Source: Trichinella spiralis
Lineage: Eukaryota > Nematoda > Enoplea > Trichinellida > Trichinellidae
NCBI GenBank assembly: GCA_000181795.3
Contig: CM012954.1
Span: 9,992,011-10,056,010, forward strand
DNA: 64,000 nt
Direction: 5' to 3'
The notes under the pieces are model-generated. The model did not search any database. It had not been told where the DNA came from and saw only the letters and a list, made by a program, of their open reading frames with translations. The position numbers were made by a program, and so were the translations under genes. This document shows, piece by piece, positions 39,801-51,019 of this stretch. How positions within the stretch are numbered: the first letter of the stretch is position 1; every line of letters starts with the position of its first letter.

Positions 39801-41411
39801 ATGTTGAGGTGACGATAATGTCCAGGTAGTTTATATGGCTTTGTTTGTTTTAAAATTAAACTGGTGAAAAAAGCTCTGGGTAGGTAGTAGAAAAGGGAGA
39901 CAGGCAGGCAGGCAGGCAGGCGGGTAGGCAGTAACGGATTTGTGGCACGAGCTTACTTCAACTGAACTTGAAGCAATAAAAATTTTCCTAGCGGAAACAC
40001 TAATCATTTTAAATAGGCTTTTCACAGAATAGAAAGGCGTTGCAATTTGGAGAGGGAAAGGATGAAAAAATAATAATAATAAAAAGAAGAAGAAGGCCAT
40101 TGGATTTGAAAATCTGCATTCACAGATTTTGACAATTTCGCTCGCTTTTTCATAAATAGAATCGAACGTTTCCGTTGTGCAATTAGGTAAAAAAAAGTAA
40201 ATGAACAAATTGACAATGCCGTTTGTCTGATCAATCAGCTAAAATATACCAGGTGGAGTGGAAAATAATTGTTCGGAGATGATTCTTTTGTTTTTATTTA
40301 TTAATTATTTTTTTTACTTCTTCTTTGAAAGATGATGATGGCATGTTTCAAATTGGCGTCTCAATTTGATCGATCTATTAGCACATCGTTCTATATATTG
40401 GATGAATTAGCAAAAAAAGGAAAAAAGCAAATGGTAGTAGTTGATTCGATTTTTTTCATTTTGTTTTTATCACAACTTTCCAGTTGTAAATGTTACTGTA
40501 TAATAATGTATGAGCAAATAATTTTAAAAGAAAATTGTATTTTTCGAAACGTCAAGTAATTAATTATTCAATGCTCATCTCAGTTTAAAAAAGCTTTGTG
40601 ATTATTTTTCGAATTTGAAACAATTCTATTCTATTCTGTTACATTCAACAGAACTGATTCATCCGTTAAATGTAATAAAACGAAGACAAGAAGGACCAAA
40701 TTTTGAATAACTAAGTAAATAAAAGCGAAATGCAATTTTCCACTCGATTTCCGATCGTGCAAATGAAATCAACACTGCCGCCTGAAGTGATGGGAAAAAT
40801 CTATTTTTGGCATGAACTTATTTTTATGCTAATTTAAAGCAAGCTTTTAATTTTACTTACTTTGTTTAACTTTTCTCTTTTTCTGCTCAACCAACGATCA
40901 GTGCTTTGCTCGCTTGATTGAAGTTTATAGCAAAACTTCGAAAACACACATTCAGAATGATCTTATCTCATTTCTCAAGTGAAATATTTCAAAAATATTT
41001 TACACTACGCTAGGCTGTTGTTTTTAACTTTATTATTAATAATTTTCTGCTCATTCAATTCGATCAATCGTTACAATAAATAAATATTTTTGATAAAATA
41101 ATAAGTAACGAAAAATGCTGTTGCAAATTAACTCAGCTGCTGAAAGCAATTCTCACCGAAAGTTGACGACAGCAGTGAAATTGCAGAAAAAATATCTTGA
41201 GAAGTTTGGTGCAAATTGGACATAAATCACGGGCAAGTTGAGGCAAATTTTGCAAAATTTTTTGAAAACAACCAAAGCTCAGCGTGAAAGCGCGCTTGTT
41301 TTTGCAACGATTATGAAAAATGACTAACCGGGCGAGTGTTACAGGAAGAAGAAGAAGAAAAAAAAAGATCCAGCAGCTGCTTCGGCAGTGTCCGTCTACT
41401 TTGATGATCAT
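30861..41411 (-). CDS. L1CAM/neuroglian-family adhesion molecule (6 Ig + 5 FN3 + TM)
   Basis: A type I cell adhesion molecule of the L1 family (vertebrate L1CAM, fly neuroglian, worm SAX-7/LAD-2), acting in axon guidance and tissue attachment. Exon 1 (41411-41329) encodes a signal peptide (CWIFFFLLLLPVTLA). It joins in phase 2 to exon 2 (37752-37639), which starts SPPKLEHESE and holds the first Cys of Ig1 (SLKCEATGDPE). Exon 3 (35683-35496) completes Ig1 (GYYQCSVSNIYGVAMSH). Six Ig domains follow in all, then five FN3 repeats (30.9-33.3 kb region), a TM helix (31130-31060) and a short tail. Intron 1 is 3.6 kb, intron 2 is 1.95 kb, and the rest are short. The last intron uses a GC donor (TTCAG|gcaagt at 31034). 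The tail of about 35 residues has TFMEYQYG but no clear FIGQY ankyrin-binding motif, so it may be closer to LAD-2 than to SAX-7. Confidence 0.9.
35954..36088 (-). other. Ig-like half-domain inside L1CAM intron 2 (exon candidate)
   Basis: A 44-residue minus-strand open segment following tttattag and ending in TAG at 35956-35954. It has the pattern of the second half of an Ig domain: KLTIGPYRT, then DNAYYIC (the D-x-A/G-x-Y-x-C motif), then GIYTCKQ and stop. It is not in a phase that splices into the canonical L1CAM Ig1 exon. It could be the last exon of a small nested Ig gene, a decayed exon, or chance. Confidence 0.35.
36879..36956 (+). repeat. Repeated CAGCTAGCTAG motif
   Basis: CAGCTAGCTAG occurs at 36879-36889 and again at 36946-36956, inside intron 2 of the L1CAM gene. 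It includes palindromic GCTAGC. Function unknown. Confidence 0.8.
37100..37415 (-). other. Ig-like exon pair inside L1CAM intron 2 (exon candidates)
   Basis: On the minus strand an open segment ending 37344 at a strong donor (GCC|gtatgt) and one beginning 37292 after ctatatag are separated by 51 nt, the usual intron size here. They join in phase (HVNQVGITISTCA + SPSLVIAPMRERC). The joined product has a first Cys followed by the Ig F-strand motif NSGIYIC. The upstream and downstream limits are unclear. It may be part of a nested secreted Ig protein together with the segment at 35954-36088. Confidence 0.35.
39011..39035 (+). repeat. (TTA)n microsatellite
   Basis: About eight trinucleotide units in L1CAM intron 1. 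Confidence 0.9.
39202..39219 (+). promoter_or_regulatory. Element AGCGAAGGACAGCAGCTG, copy 1
   Basis: An 18-base sequence found identically at 42423-42440. It contains CAGCTG, an E-box core for bHLH factors. It lies in L1CAM intron 1, about 2.2 kb after the start codon. Regulatory role is inferred from the repetition and location only. Confidence 0.35.
39901..39920 (+). repeat. (CAGG)n microsatellite
   Basis: Five CAGG units followed by two degenerate ones, in L1CAM intron 1. Confidence 0.9.
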
Positions 41412-43250
41412 TGTTCGAATACCGCCTTGAAATCGACGCAATTTAAATTAACTAATCAGCAGCTGTTGTCATAGGCAACATGCATTTCTCTAGGCTGGGC
41501 CCACTAAGCAAGCAAGGACACAAGTTCGACGTTTCAAATGATTCTCGTACATTAAATTTTACGGTTATTCTTCTTAATTTTCACTTTTTCTTCATTTCTT
41601 CTCTATTACACAATAATTGGTCTTTTTATAAATTCACAGTTCTTCATGTGATAATTTAATTATTTTTTCTTTCAAATGAATCATCATCATCATCATCAGC
41701 TAAATGAGAATAATGATGACATTGAAATCAGAGTGCAATTTGGAAATTTCCATTCACAAATCTCACATTTTGTAAATTTCATATTTTCATTACCAGTTTT
41801 GATCAAAATGTACATCAGACATGCATGCATTGATGTACAATGAATTTGTGTGAATTCTAGTTTTGCTTATCAGCAAGCACAGTGATAACACATGTAGAGA
41901 TATTATTATTACTTCAGTTACCCCAACAGTTTTATGCGTGAATCCAAGAAATAAGAAATTTCATATAAGGTATTTTAAAATTACTAATAAAAAGCAATTT
42001 TTTTCTGATGTCATTAATAAATAAAATAATGATTTAATTGAATTAAATTTAAATGAGTTGAAACAAAATATTTTGTTAAATAAGATATATCTATGTATGT
42101 ATATATAACCTGGAAAAGGGTAGAATGAGCGGAAGATGATGCATTGCAAAAATAAAAGGCAGATGAATAAGTTGCAAAAAAACTCATAAAATCAGTAAAA
42201 TACTTTTTTTTTAAGTAAAAAAATATTCGTAGATTGTGATTGAACAAAAGGTTTTGCATGCAAATGTATTCGAATATCCAATTATGTTGAATCAGCAGGG
42301 CGATATGCTATGAATGACCAGTGGGTGAAATTTTAAGCTGTGCACCACCACGTACGTTCATATTTTAATTTTATACGTTCAACATGCAAGGCAACGATAG
42401 ATAGAGATAGGAAAAGGTGGTGAGCGAAGGACAGCAGCTGCACTTAAATGACAGGCACACGCATTTCTTGAATTGCATAAGTTGAGAAACATCAGGCACG
42501 CTTTGCCACCACAACTGAAGCTCTAGTAAATCATCTTGTTAGAACACAGATCCCGTCTTGAAAGTAAAAGAAGGTTCCTTTTCATCGGCTGTCAACAATA
42601 GCTTGAAAGCGTTAAAATGTTTTAACAGTTGTTTTCAGAGAAGTTTCTTCAAATGTGCAGCAGCAGCAGCAGCTTGGAATGACATCCGAGCTGCCAAAAA
42701 TGAGGAGGAGGTACATATAATTGTTCTTCAGCATGACTTTGACTCTGTTCGCACTTTTTATTTGCTTATTTTAAGAGAAATTTTTATCAATGCTGCAAAT
42801 TGCGTAATAATTTCATTCATAACTAATTAAGATGAAGAATTTTGCCAAAAAATCACACAACTTCTAATTGTTGTAGTCGATTTGATTTGAAATATAAATT
42901 TTAAATTGTTATAGTAGTTTCAATTTTAGCGATAAATATAATCATCATACTATTCGACGAATATTTTACTAATGGTTAATAAAGTGTTCAATTATTGTTC
43001 TAAATATAGATTAACTTTATCTATAAAATCTCCATCTGACCTATTAAATATTTCAACTGCAAAAGTACAATGTTCTTCTTGTCAAATGTTGGCACGTTGT
43101 GAAACTGAGAATTCTTTTCCAAATGGAAATTTAAGGAATAAATTTTACACTTGACATTGTTTCAGAGATTGATTCTGCTAAACAAATGCTTTCCACCGTG
43201 ATAATTAATGATCAGCTCGATGTTTTTTTTAATATATACTTTATACTCTT
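41412..43250. other. 5' flank of the L1CAM gene and upstream spacer
   Basis: 1.8 kb between the L1CAM start and the duplicated segment. It should hold the L1CAM promoter. It contains two CAGCAGCTG elements (41457-41465 and 42432-42440) and a short GCA run (42656-42673). A plus-strand open frame crosses the GCA run, but I see no protein family in it. Confidence 0.5.
42423..42440 (+). promoter_or_regulatory. Element AGCGAAGGACAGCAGCTG, copy 2
   Basis: Exact copy of the element at 39202-39219, about 1 kb upstream of the L1CAM start codon. It contains the E-box core CAGCTG. Confidence 0.35.
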
Positions 43251-46200
43251 TTTTCTTTAAATTAGTCTAATAAATTTACATCTTAGTTTATAATATTTAA
43301 TTAAAATTTATTTCCCTATTACATTTCAAATGATGATTTGTTTATAAAATGATGCAATTATGTCATTTCATTATTAATAACAATGCCATAATGGATGAAT
43401 AAATGTATAATTTACCTTTTTCATGAAATGTGGTGATGATGATAATAATATAAAGAATAAAGTTGATAACAAGTAGTGTAAAATATATTTCGTGGTCAGT
43501 GGAAAGACAGAAGTACAGGTTAGCTGAAAAATCAATTGTAAGATTTGTCTTGGCAGTAGTTATATATATATATATATTGTTCAGAGAAAAGTAAACTTTT
43601 CCTTCAACTTGATCACAAAGCTTTATTGGTGAAGCAAATGAATCGAGGATAGAAGCTGACCCGCAGAACGGCAGCCAGCATCACCACCACCAACTAGCAT
43701 GATGACTTCTGTTCACACTGAATAACAACAACTTCAGCAAGTCTAATAAAATTTGGTCAACGTCGTTGCTTATATATATATATATATATGTATATATATG
43801 TGTTCAGTTGACTTAGCGGCAATACGTGACCAGTATATTGCGTCAGCATTTAAAGCTAGCCCCGGTCATTTAATGTTGTTGTTCAATGACCATTTCAATA
43901 CTTTGCAATCTTCCATTCTTCAATCAATACATGCTAATTGACAATAGTAAGTGAAAATACACGACCAAGCAACATGTAAAACAGAATAGAACAATTTTTT
44001 TTATTATATATACTTTGAAATGTAATTCATTCATCATATTTTCATAACAACAATGCTGTATACATATTATATGTATTTGTAGGATTTTTTTTTCGTTTTA
44101 TTAATTTCATTTTTTCACAAGTACAACTTAGAAGGGACACGATTTTCAACTAAAATAGAATAACAAACGAAATTTCACACTTGTTAATTTTATCATAGAA
44201 CGTTGGTGATGATGGTGATGAAATAGATTTACAAAAAAAGAAAAAGAAAATTATTCACATCCACTGACGTCATGATGTAATTTTTGTTGGAAGAAGAGTA
44301 GAACAGAAAGGAAAGAAAAAAGAATACAACATCCAAAAATTGACATACACTTGAAGCTGTGGTCAGATCGAAATATTAGCTAGTTAAACGAATAGACAGG
44401 GGCGAGGCTTAAAACTTCCGCTGCGGATTTGGACGAATTGGCCAGATCGATTCTCAACGGTCAAGCGGCCATCTCCTGACGATTCTGCCAATTACATCCA
44501 CTGCACACATGCACACACAATTGATAAACGAACGCTTAGAATAATAGTCATGGAAAAACTGACTTGCCGAATTTTCACTTTCACTTACTATTACTTTCTA
44601 TTCACTTTGCTGAATTTTCAGATTTTATCAATTTCAACATTTGCCAATTCTGTTGCGAAATTATTGCACAGGCAAAGTTAATCAATTTTGCAAATAACAA
44701 AGACAAAAAAGCAACAACACCACCAGCAAAGGCTTTTATGAAAATTTCTTATTCATCTGTTTTTTCTACTTTCATCTTTTCGTTTAATTTGAAATTTATA
44801 CCTCGTATATGCTCCATTGTTGTTTCTATTTTGCTAACGTTATGCTTGGATTTTATTGTTCAACTCTTACCTGCGATTTTTTATACCGTTTGCGTTTGTT
44901 CAATTAAGAATTGGCCTGTTTCAAATGAGCGCAGTTGATTGCTGTTTGAAGCAGAATATTCAATCAATGCGCGCACAAATCGAGCCAAATTCAAATTAAT
45001 GCTCTCATCAAAACGAGAAACTCCAATTCTTTTGAGCTTCGACGACGTAAAATTTCGACCGAGCATCGTCATCTTCGAAATAATAATTTAATAAAATAAG
45101 GTAACTGAAAATAGCAAAAACAAAGCATAATGAAACTGCATAATTACGCATGCATATATTTTTTCTTAAATTTCCATCATCTACTAACTTAAAAAAAACT
45201 TGCAAATCAGCTACTATCAACTGATCAAAATTTAAATAACAATCATTGATTAACGGAAGATTAATTATTATCAACTAATAATAAAATATCTTTATTTCGT
45301 ATGCCTTTTAAAGAGTCAGATGAAAACTGGCTTTGCTTTGCAAACTTACATGCAAATAGTAATAATAAAAAGTTAAAGTCTTCCTTACTGAACATAAAAA
45401 TTTTATTAAAAACAGTCACATTTAAAATAAAAACTTAAAAAAGGAACATAACCTTCATTAAATTTTTTTTTGATAAGTATTAACCGCCTTCCATAAAATA
45501 GTACCTGTGCGTCACTATTTACTATAGGCAATCATAAGTAAATAAATATAATTAATTCGTGGGGCTGCAGTTCGTATTATATTCTTCTTGCAACGTATAG
45601 CCTAAAATCATTTTTGACTTTATTGAGCAAATGGCATCAGCTCATCGTCCGATAGACAAATTTGGAAAAGCTATTTTGCCGTATATTTATATATGGCTTT
45701 TGTTGTTATTTCATTCGTTGACTAAATGGGTGTTTAGACCATTTTTATCTTTCACGTCCGTCATTTTAGTAAGTTTATGCTTTCATTTGTAACTCATTAA
45801 AATATTTCATTTTGAAGTTGTCATTTTTAAGCTTCCGGTATTCTCTCTAATGGGTTTTGGTGTAAGTGTAGACAAAATGTTTTATGGTTAAAATATTCTG
45901 AGTATTCTGATGTTTACAAAGCATTTGTAGGCCTATTTTGTGCATTTATTAATTTATGACGTCCGAAAGTTGAGAGACCGTCCCACTGAAGCAGAAAAGT
46001 TATTTAAAGTAAGGTTTTTCGCATCAGGTTTTCACAAATCTAAATAAATATGATTTTATTAGGAAGTTGAAGATGCTAAAATTGGTTTGAAAGCATTCGG
46101 AGTGGATATTGACACATAATTCACTTTTCTCTCAGCATTTATATTATTCTTTTCATCATTTAATTGTGCTTTACATTTTTGTACGATTGAAATAATTGTT

Positions 46201-46397
46201 ACTTTTACTTTCTTCCGATTTTTATGTTATTTTTCTTTGTTTCAGTTACAGCTTTAAACAAATCGTTATTCCATTCGTTTTTTCTATTAAATATAAAAGT
46301 ATATGTATTAATTTACCAATTATTACATATAAATAAATTAATGTCCTAGGTTTTTAGTTTTTACGTAAGACCCACCTCACTTAGATGTCCACAGAAA
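43251..46397 (+). repeat. Near-identical duplicated segment, copy A (left of gap)
   Basis: About 3.15 kb that recurs at 46408-49562 in the same orientation. Inside, differences are a handful of single bases and changes in TA-microsatellite length. At the two outer edges next to the gap the match degrades: the right end of copy A has extra bases (for example cccacctcactt against ccactcact), and the left end of copy B differs from copy A. It contains a complete DPM3 gene (45631-46119). 43251-45630 otherwise holds TA repeats and no gene I can support. Confidence 0.93.
45631..46119 (+). CDS. DPM3: Dolichol-phosphate mannosyltransferase subunit 3 (copy A)
   Basis: Four exons (45631-45768, 45832-45861, 45931-46008, 46063-46119) encode 100 aa, close to human DPM3 (92 aa). 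DPM3 is a small ER membrane protein that anchors and stabilises the catalytic subunit DPM1, which makes dolichol-phosphate-mannose for N-glycans, GPI anchors and O-mannosylation. Two hydrophobic helices are visible (ILPYIYIWLLLLF; LLPVFSLMGFGAYFVHLLIY). The cytosolic C-terminal helix carries RPTEAEKLFKEVEDAKIGLK, matching the DPM1-binding end of the family (CEDAARELQSQIQEARADL). The second exon is only 30 nt. The start is the first ATG after an AT-rich leader. Confidence 0.85.
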
Positions 46398-46407
46398 NNN
46401 NNNNNNN
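46398..46407. other. Assembly gap (10 N)
   Basis: Ten N separate the two nearly identical segments; the sequence on both sides is of visibly lower agreement with the other copy. Confidence 0.99.
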
Positions 46408-46931
46408 TTTTCTTGAATTAGTGTAATAAATGTACATGTTAGTTTGTAATATGTAGGTTAAAAGTATTTCCGTATTGCATTTCAAATGATGATTGTTTAT
46501 AAAATGATGCAATTATGTCATTTCATTATTAATAACAATGCCATAATGGATGAATAAATGTATAATTTACCTTTTTCATGAAATGTGGTGATGATGATAA
46601 TAATATAAAGAATAAAGTTGATAACAAGTAGTGTAAAATATATTTCGTGGTCAGTGGAAGGACAGAAGTACAGGTTAGCTGAAAAATCAATTGTAAAATT
46701 TGTTTTGGCAGTAGTTATATATATATATATATATATATATTGTTCAGAGAAAAGTAAACTTTTCCTTCAACTTGATCACAAAGCTTTATTGGTGAAGCAA
46801 ATGAATCGAGGATAGAAGCTGACCCGCAGAACGGCAGCCAGCATCACCACCACCAACTAGCATGATGACTTCTGTTCACACTGAATAACAACAACTTCGG
46901 CAAGTCTAATAAAATTTGGTCAACGTCGTTG

Positions 46932-46970
<39 letters not shown>

Positions 46971-49562
46971 GTGTTCAGTTGACTTAGCGGCAATACGTGA
47001 CCAGTATATTGCGTCAGCATTTAAAGCTAGCCCCGGTCATTTAATGTTGTTGTTCAATGACCATTTCAATACTTTGCAATCTTCCATTCTTCAATCAATA
47101 CATGCTAATTGACAATAGTAAGTGAAAATACACGACCAAGCAACATGTAAAACAGAATAGAACAATTTTTTCTTTATTATATATACTTTGAAATGTAATT
47201 CATTCATCATATTTTCATAACAACAATGCTGTATACATATTATATGTATTTGTAGGATTTTTTTTTCGTTTTATTAATTTCATTTTTTCACAAGTACAAC
47301 TTAGAAGGGACACGATTTTCAACTAAAATAGAATAACAAACGAAATTTCACACTTGTTAATTTTATCATAGAACGTTGGTGATGATGGTGACGAAATAGA
47401 TTTACAAAAAAAGAAAAAGAAAATTATTCACATCCACTGACGTCATGATGTAATTTTTGTTGGAAGAAGAGTAGAACAGAAAGGAAAGAAAAAAGAATAC
47501 AACATCCAAAAATTGACGTACACTTGAAGCTGTGGTCAGATCGAAATATTAGCTAGTTAAACGAATAGACAGGGGCGAGGCTTAAAACTTCCGCTGCGGA
47601 TTTGGACGAATTGGCCAGATCGATTCTCAACGGTCAAGCGGCCATCTCCTGACGATTCTGCCAATTACATCCACTGCACACATGCACACACAATTGATAA
47701 ACGAACGCTTAGAATAATAGTCATGGAAAAACTGACTTGCCGAATTTTCACTTTCACTTACTATTACTTTCTATTCACTTTGCTGAATTTTCAGATTTTA
47801 TCAATTTCAACATTTGCCAATTCTGTTGCAAAATTATTGCACAGGCAAAGTTAATCAATTTTGCAAATAACAAAGACAAAAAAGCAACAACACCACCAGC
47901 AAAGGCTTTTATGAAAATTTCTTATTCATCTGTTTTTCCTACTTTCATCTTTTCGTTTAATTTGAAATTTATACCTCGTATATGCTCCATTGTTGTTTCT
48001 ATTTTGCTAACGTTATGCTTGGATTTTATTGTTCAACTCTTACCTGCGATTTTTTATACCGTTTGCGTTTGTTCAATTAAGAATTGGCCTGTTTCAAATG
48101 AGCGCAGTTGATTGCTGTTTGAAGCAGAATATTCAATCAATGCGCGCACAAATCGAGCCAAATTCAAATTAATGCTCTCATCAAAACGAGAAACTCCAAT
48201 TCTTTTGAGCTTCGACGACGTAAAATTTCGACCGAGCATCGTCATCTTCGAAATAATAATTTAATAAAATAAGGTAACTGAAAATAGCAAAAACAAAGCA
48301 TAATGAAACTGCATAATTACGCATGCATATATTTTTTCTTAAATTTCCATCATCTACTAACTTAAAAAAAACTTGCAAATCAGCTACTATCAACTAATCA
48401 AAATTTAAATAACAATCATTGATTAACGGAAGATTATTTATTATCAATTAATGATAAAATATCTTTATTTTGTATGCCTTTTAAAGAGTCAGATGAAAAC
48501 TGGCTTTGCTTTGCAAACTTACATGCAAATAGTAATAATGAAAAGTTAAAGTCTTCCTTACTGAGCATAAAAATTTTATTAAAAACAGTCACATTTAAAA
48601 TAAAAACTTAAAAAAGGAACATAACCTTCATTAAATTTTTTTTTGATAAGTATTAACCGCCTTCCATAAAATAGTACCTGTGCGTCACTATTTACTATAG
48701 GCAATCATAAGTAAATAAATATAATTAATTCGTGGGGCTGCAGTTCATATTATATTCTTCTTGCAACGTATAGCCTAAAATCATTTTTGACTTTATTGAA
48801 CAAATGGCATCAGCTCATCGTCCGATAGACAAATTTGGAAAAGCTATTTTGCCGTATATTTATATATGGCTTTTGTTGTTATTTCATTCGTTGACTAAAT
48901 GGGTGTTTAGACCATTTTTATCTTTCACGTCCGTCATTTTAGTAAGTTTATGCTTTCATTTGTAACTCATTAAAATATTTCATTTTGAAGTTGTCATTTT
49001 TAAGCTTCCGGTATTCTCTCTAATGGGTTTTGGTGTAAGTGTAGACAAAATGTTTTATGGTTAAAATATTCTGAGTATTCTGATGTTTACAAAGCATTTG
49101 TAGGCCTATTTTGTGCATTTATTAATTTATGACGTCCGAAAGTTGAGAGACCGTCCCACTGAAGCAGAAAAGTTATTTAAAGTAAGGTTTTTCGCATCAG
49201 GTTTTCACAAATCTAAATAAATATGATTTTATTAGGAAGTTGAAGATGCTAAAATTGGTTTGAAAGCATTCGGAGTGGATATTGACACATAATTCACTTT
49301 TCTCTCAGCATTTATATTATTCTTTTCATCATTTAATTGTGCTTTACATTTTTGTACGATTGAAATAATTGTTACTTTTACTTTCTTCCGATTTTTATGT
49401 TATTTTTCTTTGTTTCAGTTACAGCTTTAAACAAATCGTTATTCCATTCGTTTTTTCTATTAAATATAAAAGTATATGTATTAATTTACCAATTATTACA
49501 TATAAATAAATAATGTCTAGTTTTTAATTTTACGTAAGACCACTCACTAGATGTCCAAGAAA
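46408..49562 (+). repeat. Near-identical duplicated segment, copy B (right of gap)
   Basis: Second copy of 43251-46397 in direct orientation. The offset between copies grows from 3155 to 3173 bases, owing mainly to longer TA runs (near 46717 and 46934) and small indels. The second DPM3 (48804-49292) has the same four exons and, as far as I can compare, the same protein. Confidence 0.93.
48804..49292 (+). CDS. DPM3: Dolichol-phosphate mannosyltransferase subunit 3 (copy B)
   Basis: Exons 48804-48941, 49005-49034, 49104-49181 and 49236-49292 correspond base for base in position to those of copy A (offset 3173). I find no coding difference. If the duplication is an assembly artefact, this is the same gene as copy A, and this copy is the more reliable one because its 3' flank continues into unique sequence. 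Confidence 0.85.
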
Positions 49563-50175
49563 TGAATGTCAATACGATATATTTCGGTGATAATTTCATT
49601 ATGAATAGTAAGTGTAAACTGCAGTACTCTTTCACTCCAAGCATTCAGAACGTAATTTGTACTAAAAATTTGCAAAATACTGTTTATAGGAAATGGCATT
49701 TATTGTCTTATATTTGAATATTTTAGTTCTGTTAATTTTTTAAATACGGTAATATGAAAAAAAACTTTAGGTTATGATGAATTGAAAAAGATTATTTTAC
49801 TTGTAAAGTGTGATGCAGTTATATTTTAAAGATTTTAATTGTTAAAATTTAATATTTTGCTTGCTACAGTCAAAATATTTTTGCGTAAGTTGTTTACAGC
49901 TGAATTTTTATTATTGAAAACTGTAATAATTCACGTTTAAAATCTGTATTTTTACTTTTTCTTATTGCTTCTAATATTTTTTATTGTAGTTAGTGAAAGC
50001 TTTTTTCAATTATTACTATATTTTCATTTACACGTTGTTATATAATAAGAAATTCACCGCAGAAAAAATTCTTTCTTTCGCAAAAGGACCAATATTTTTA
50101 TTGGAACGACTTGTAAATGCAATGAAAAGTTAATGTAAAACATCTGATAGAGTTATGGAACATAAATTTTTGTCT
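49563..50175. other. Intergenic, convergent DPM3 and POLR3H ends
   Basis: AT-rich spacer between the 3' end of DPM3 (plus) and the stop of POLR3H (minus). No gene seen. Confidence 0.5.
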
Positions 50176-51019
50176 TTATGAAGCATTCCACCAAGAGATG
50201 CAGCCTAAGCCAGTATCGTTCATTGCTCCGTATATTTCATAACATTTTTGATTTGTGTTCTCTTGACTATCATCGCTGACCTGAGTTGGAATATCTTTAA
50301 AAACTTCATCAATTACTCGAAACCGAACTTTGCTACCTGAAATTTTTATAAATAAAATAATATTTGTCATGAATGATAAAAGACAGACCTGGTTCCAAAA
50401 ACAACTCAGCGAAACCATCATCAACTTCATATTGCCAAGACCATATTTGCTCATTTTGTAAAAATTTAGATGGCTGTGGTAAATATTCCCTTGGGATAAA
50501 TATATCTTCAAAAAATGTCATTGTAACTAAATTAAAACTTGTTCAGCAATTTACATTCGGATGCTGTTTACACAAGCAGTAAAACGAAATGCAAAAATTA
50601 TCACAACTTACCACTTACGCCGGTACTGTCGCATTTTGAAATTTCGCCTTTCAATACTTCTCCAATATTAGGATGAAAAACGATCATGTTCCACGTTACT
50701 GATAAAACCAAATATTTTGCAATTTCTTTCAATGCAAAGAGAAGACGAATGAAAAGATTTACCTTCAGTATGCGCTCCGCCATCACCAGGTAATGTAATG
50801 CTGTCTCCAATTTCTTCAATACTGTGCACACAAACGCCCAAGCCATAGTTTAGGATAACCTAAATGTAAATAATTAAATTTGAAAAATACGCTCATCCTA
50901 TTTATTACCTTATTGATAAACATTTCACCTATTTTTCTTTCCAAGTATTTAACGACATCTTCACCAAATCGATGTGGAGGAATTCGAATAATTTGACGAA
51001 ATTTACACAGTTTAAACAT
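50176..51019 (-). CDS. POLR3H: RNA polymerase III subunit RPC8 (Rpc25, POLR3H)
   Basis: Five exons (51019-50909, 50859-50763, 50698-50612, 50526-50389, 50336-50176) join in phase to give 197 aa (human 204). RPC8 is the Rpb7-like stalk subunit of RNA polymerase III and takes part in initiation. The N-terminal Rpb7-like domain has IRIPPHRF (IRIPPWQF in mammals), GLGVCVHSIEEIGD and LPGDGGAHTEVTWNMIVFHP. The C-terminal S1/OB domain has MTFFEDIFIPREYLPQP, then IWSWQYEVDDG, VRFRVIDE, and ends GLGCISWWNAS (GLGLLSWWTSN in mammals). The start is the ATG directly before the conserved IRIPP region; the longer upstream frame is not needed. Confidence 0.94.

Larger units (their letters stand above)
37753..41328 (-). 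other. L1CAM intron 1, no gene found inside
   Basis: A 3.6-kb AT-rich intron separating the signal-peptide exon from Ig1. It carries an ATT/TTA trinucleotide run (39011-39035), a CAGG tetranucleotide run (39901-39920) and one copy of an 18-base element also found upstream of the gene (39202-39219). Short open frames here look random. Confidence 0.6.

Noticed and set aside
39831-40234. Minus-strand frames with AcLPxxL-like repeats
   Set aside because: They translate the CAGG microsatellite and flanking T-runs within L1CAM intron 1.
42558-42830. Plus-strand frame with a poly-Ala run from a GCA repeat
   Set aside because: The open frame is driven by the repeat; no ATG, no domain.
43561-43800. 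TA dinucleotide runs as possible transposon ends
   Set aside because: Plain microsatellites; no inverted repeats, target-site duplication or transposase nearby.
44564-44938. 124-codon plus-strand open frame, repeated at 47737-48111
   Set aside because: It looks like a gene because it is present twice, but both are the same DNA in the duplicated segment. The sequence is Phe/Ile-rich with no domain or splice signals.
44881-45072. 63-codon minus-strand open frame (also 48054-48245)
   Set aside because: Present in both copies for the same reason. It is somewhat protein-like, but without domain or splice context I could not support it.
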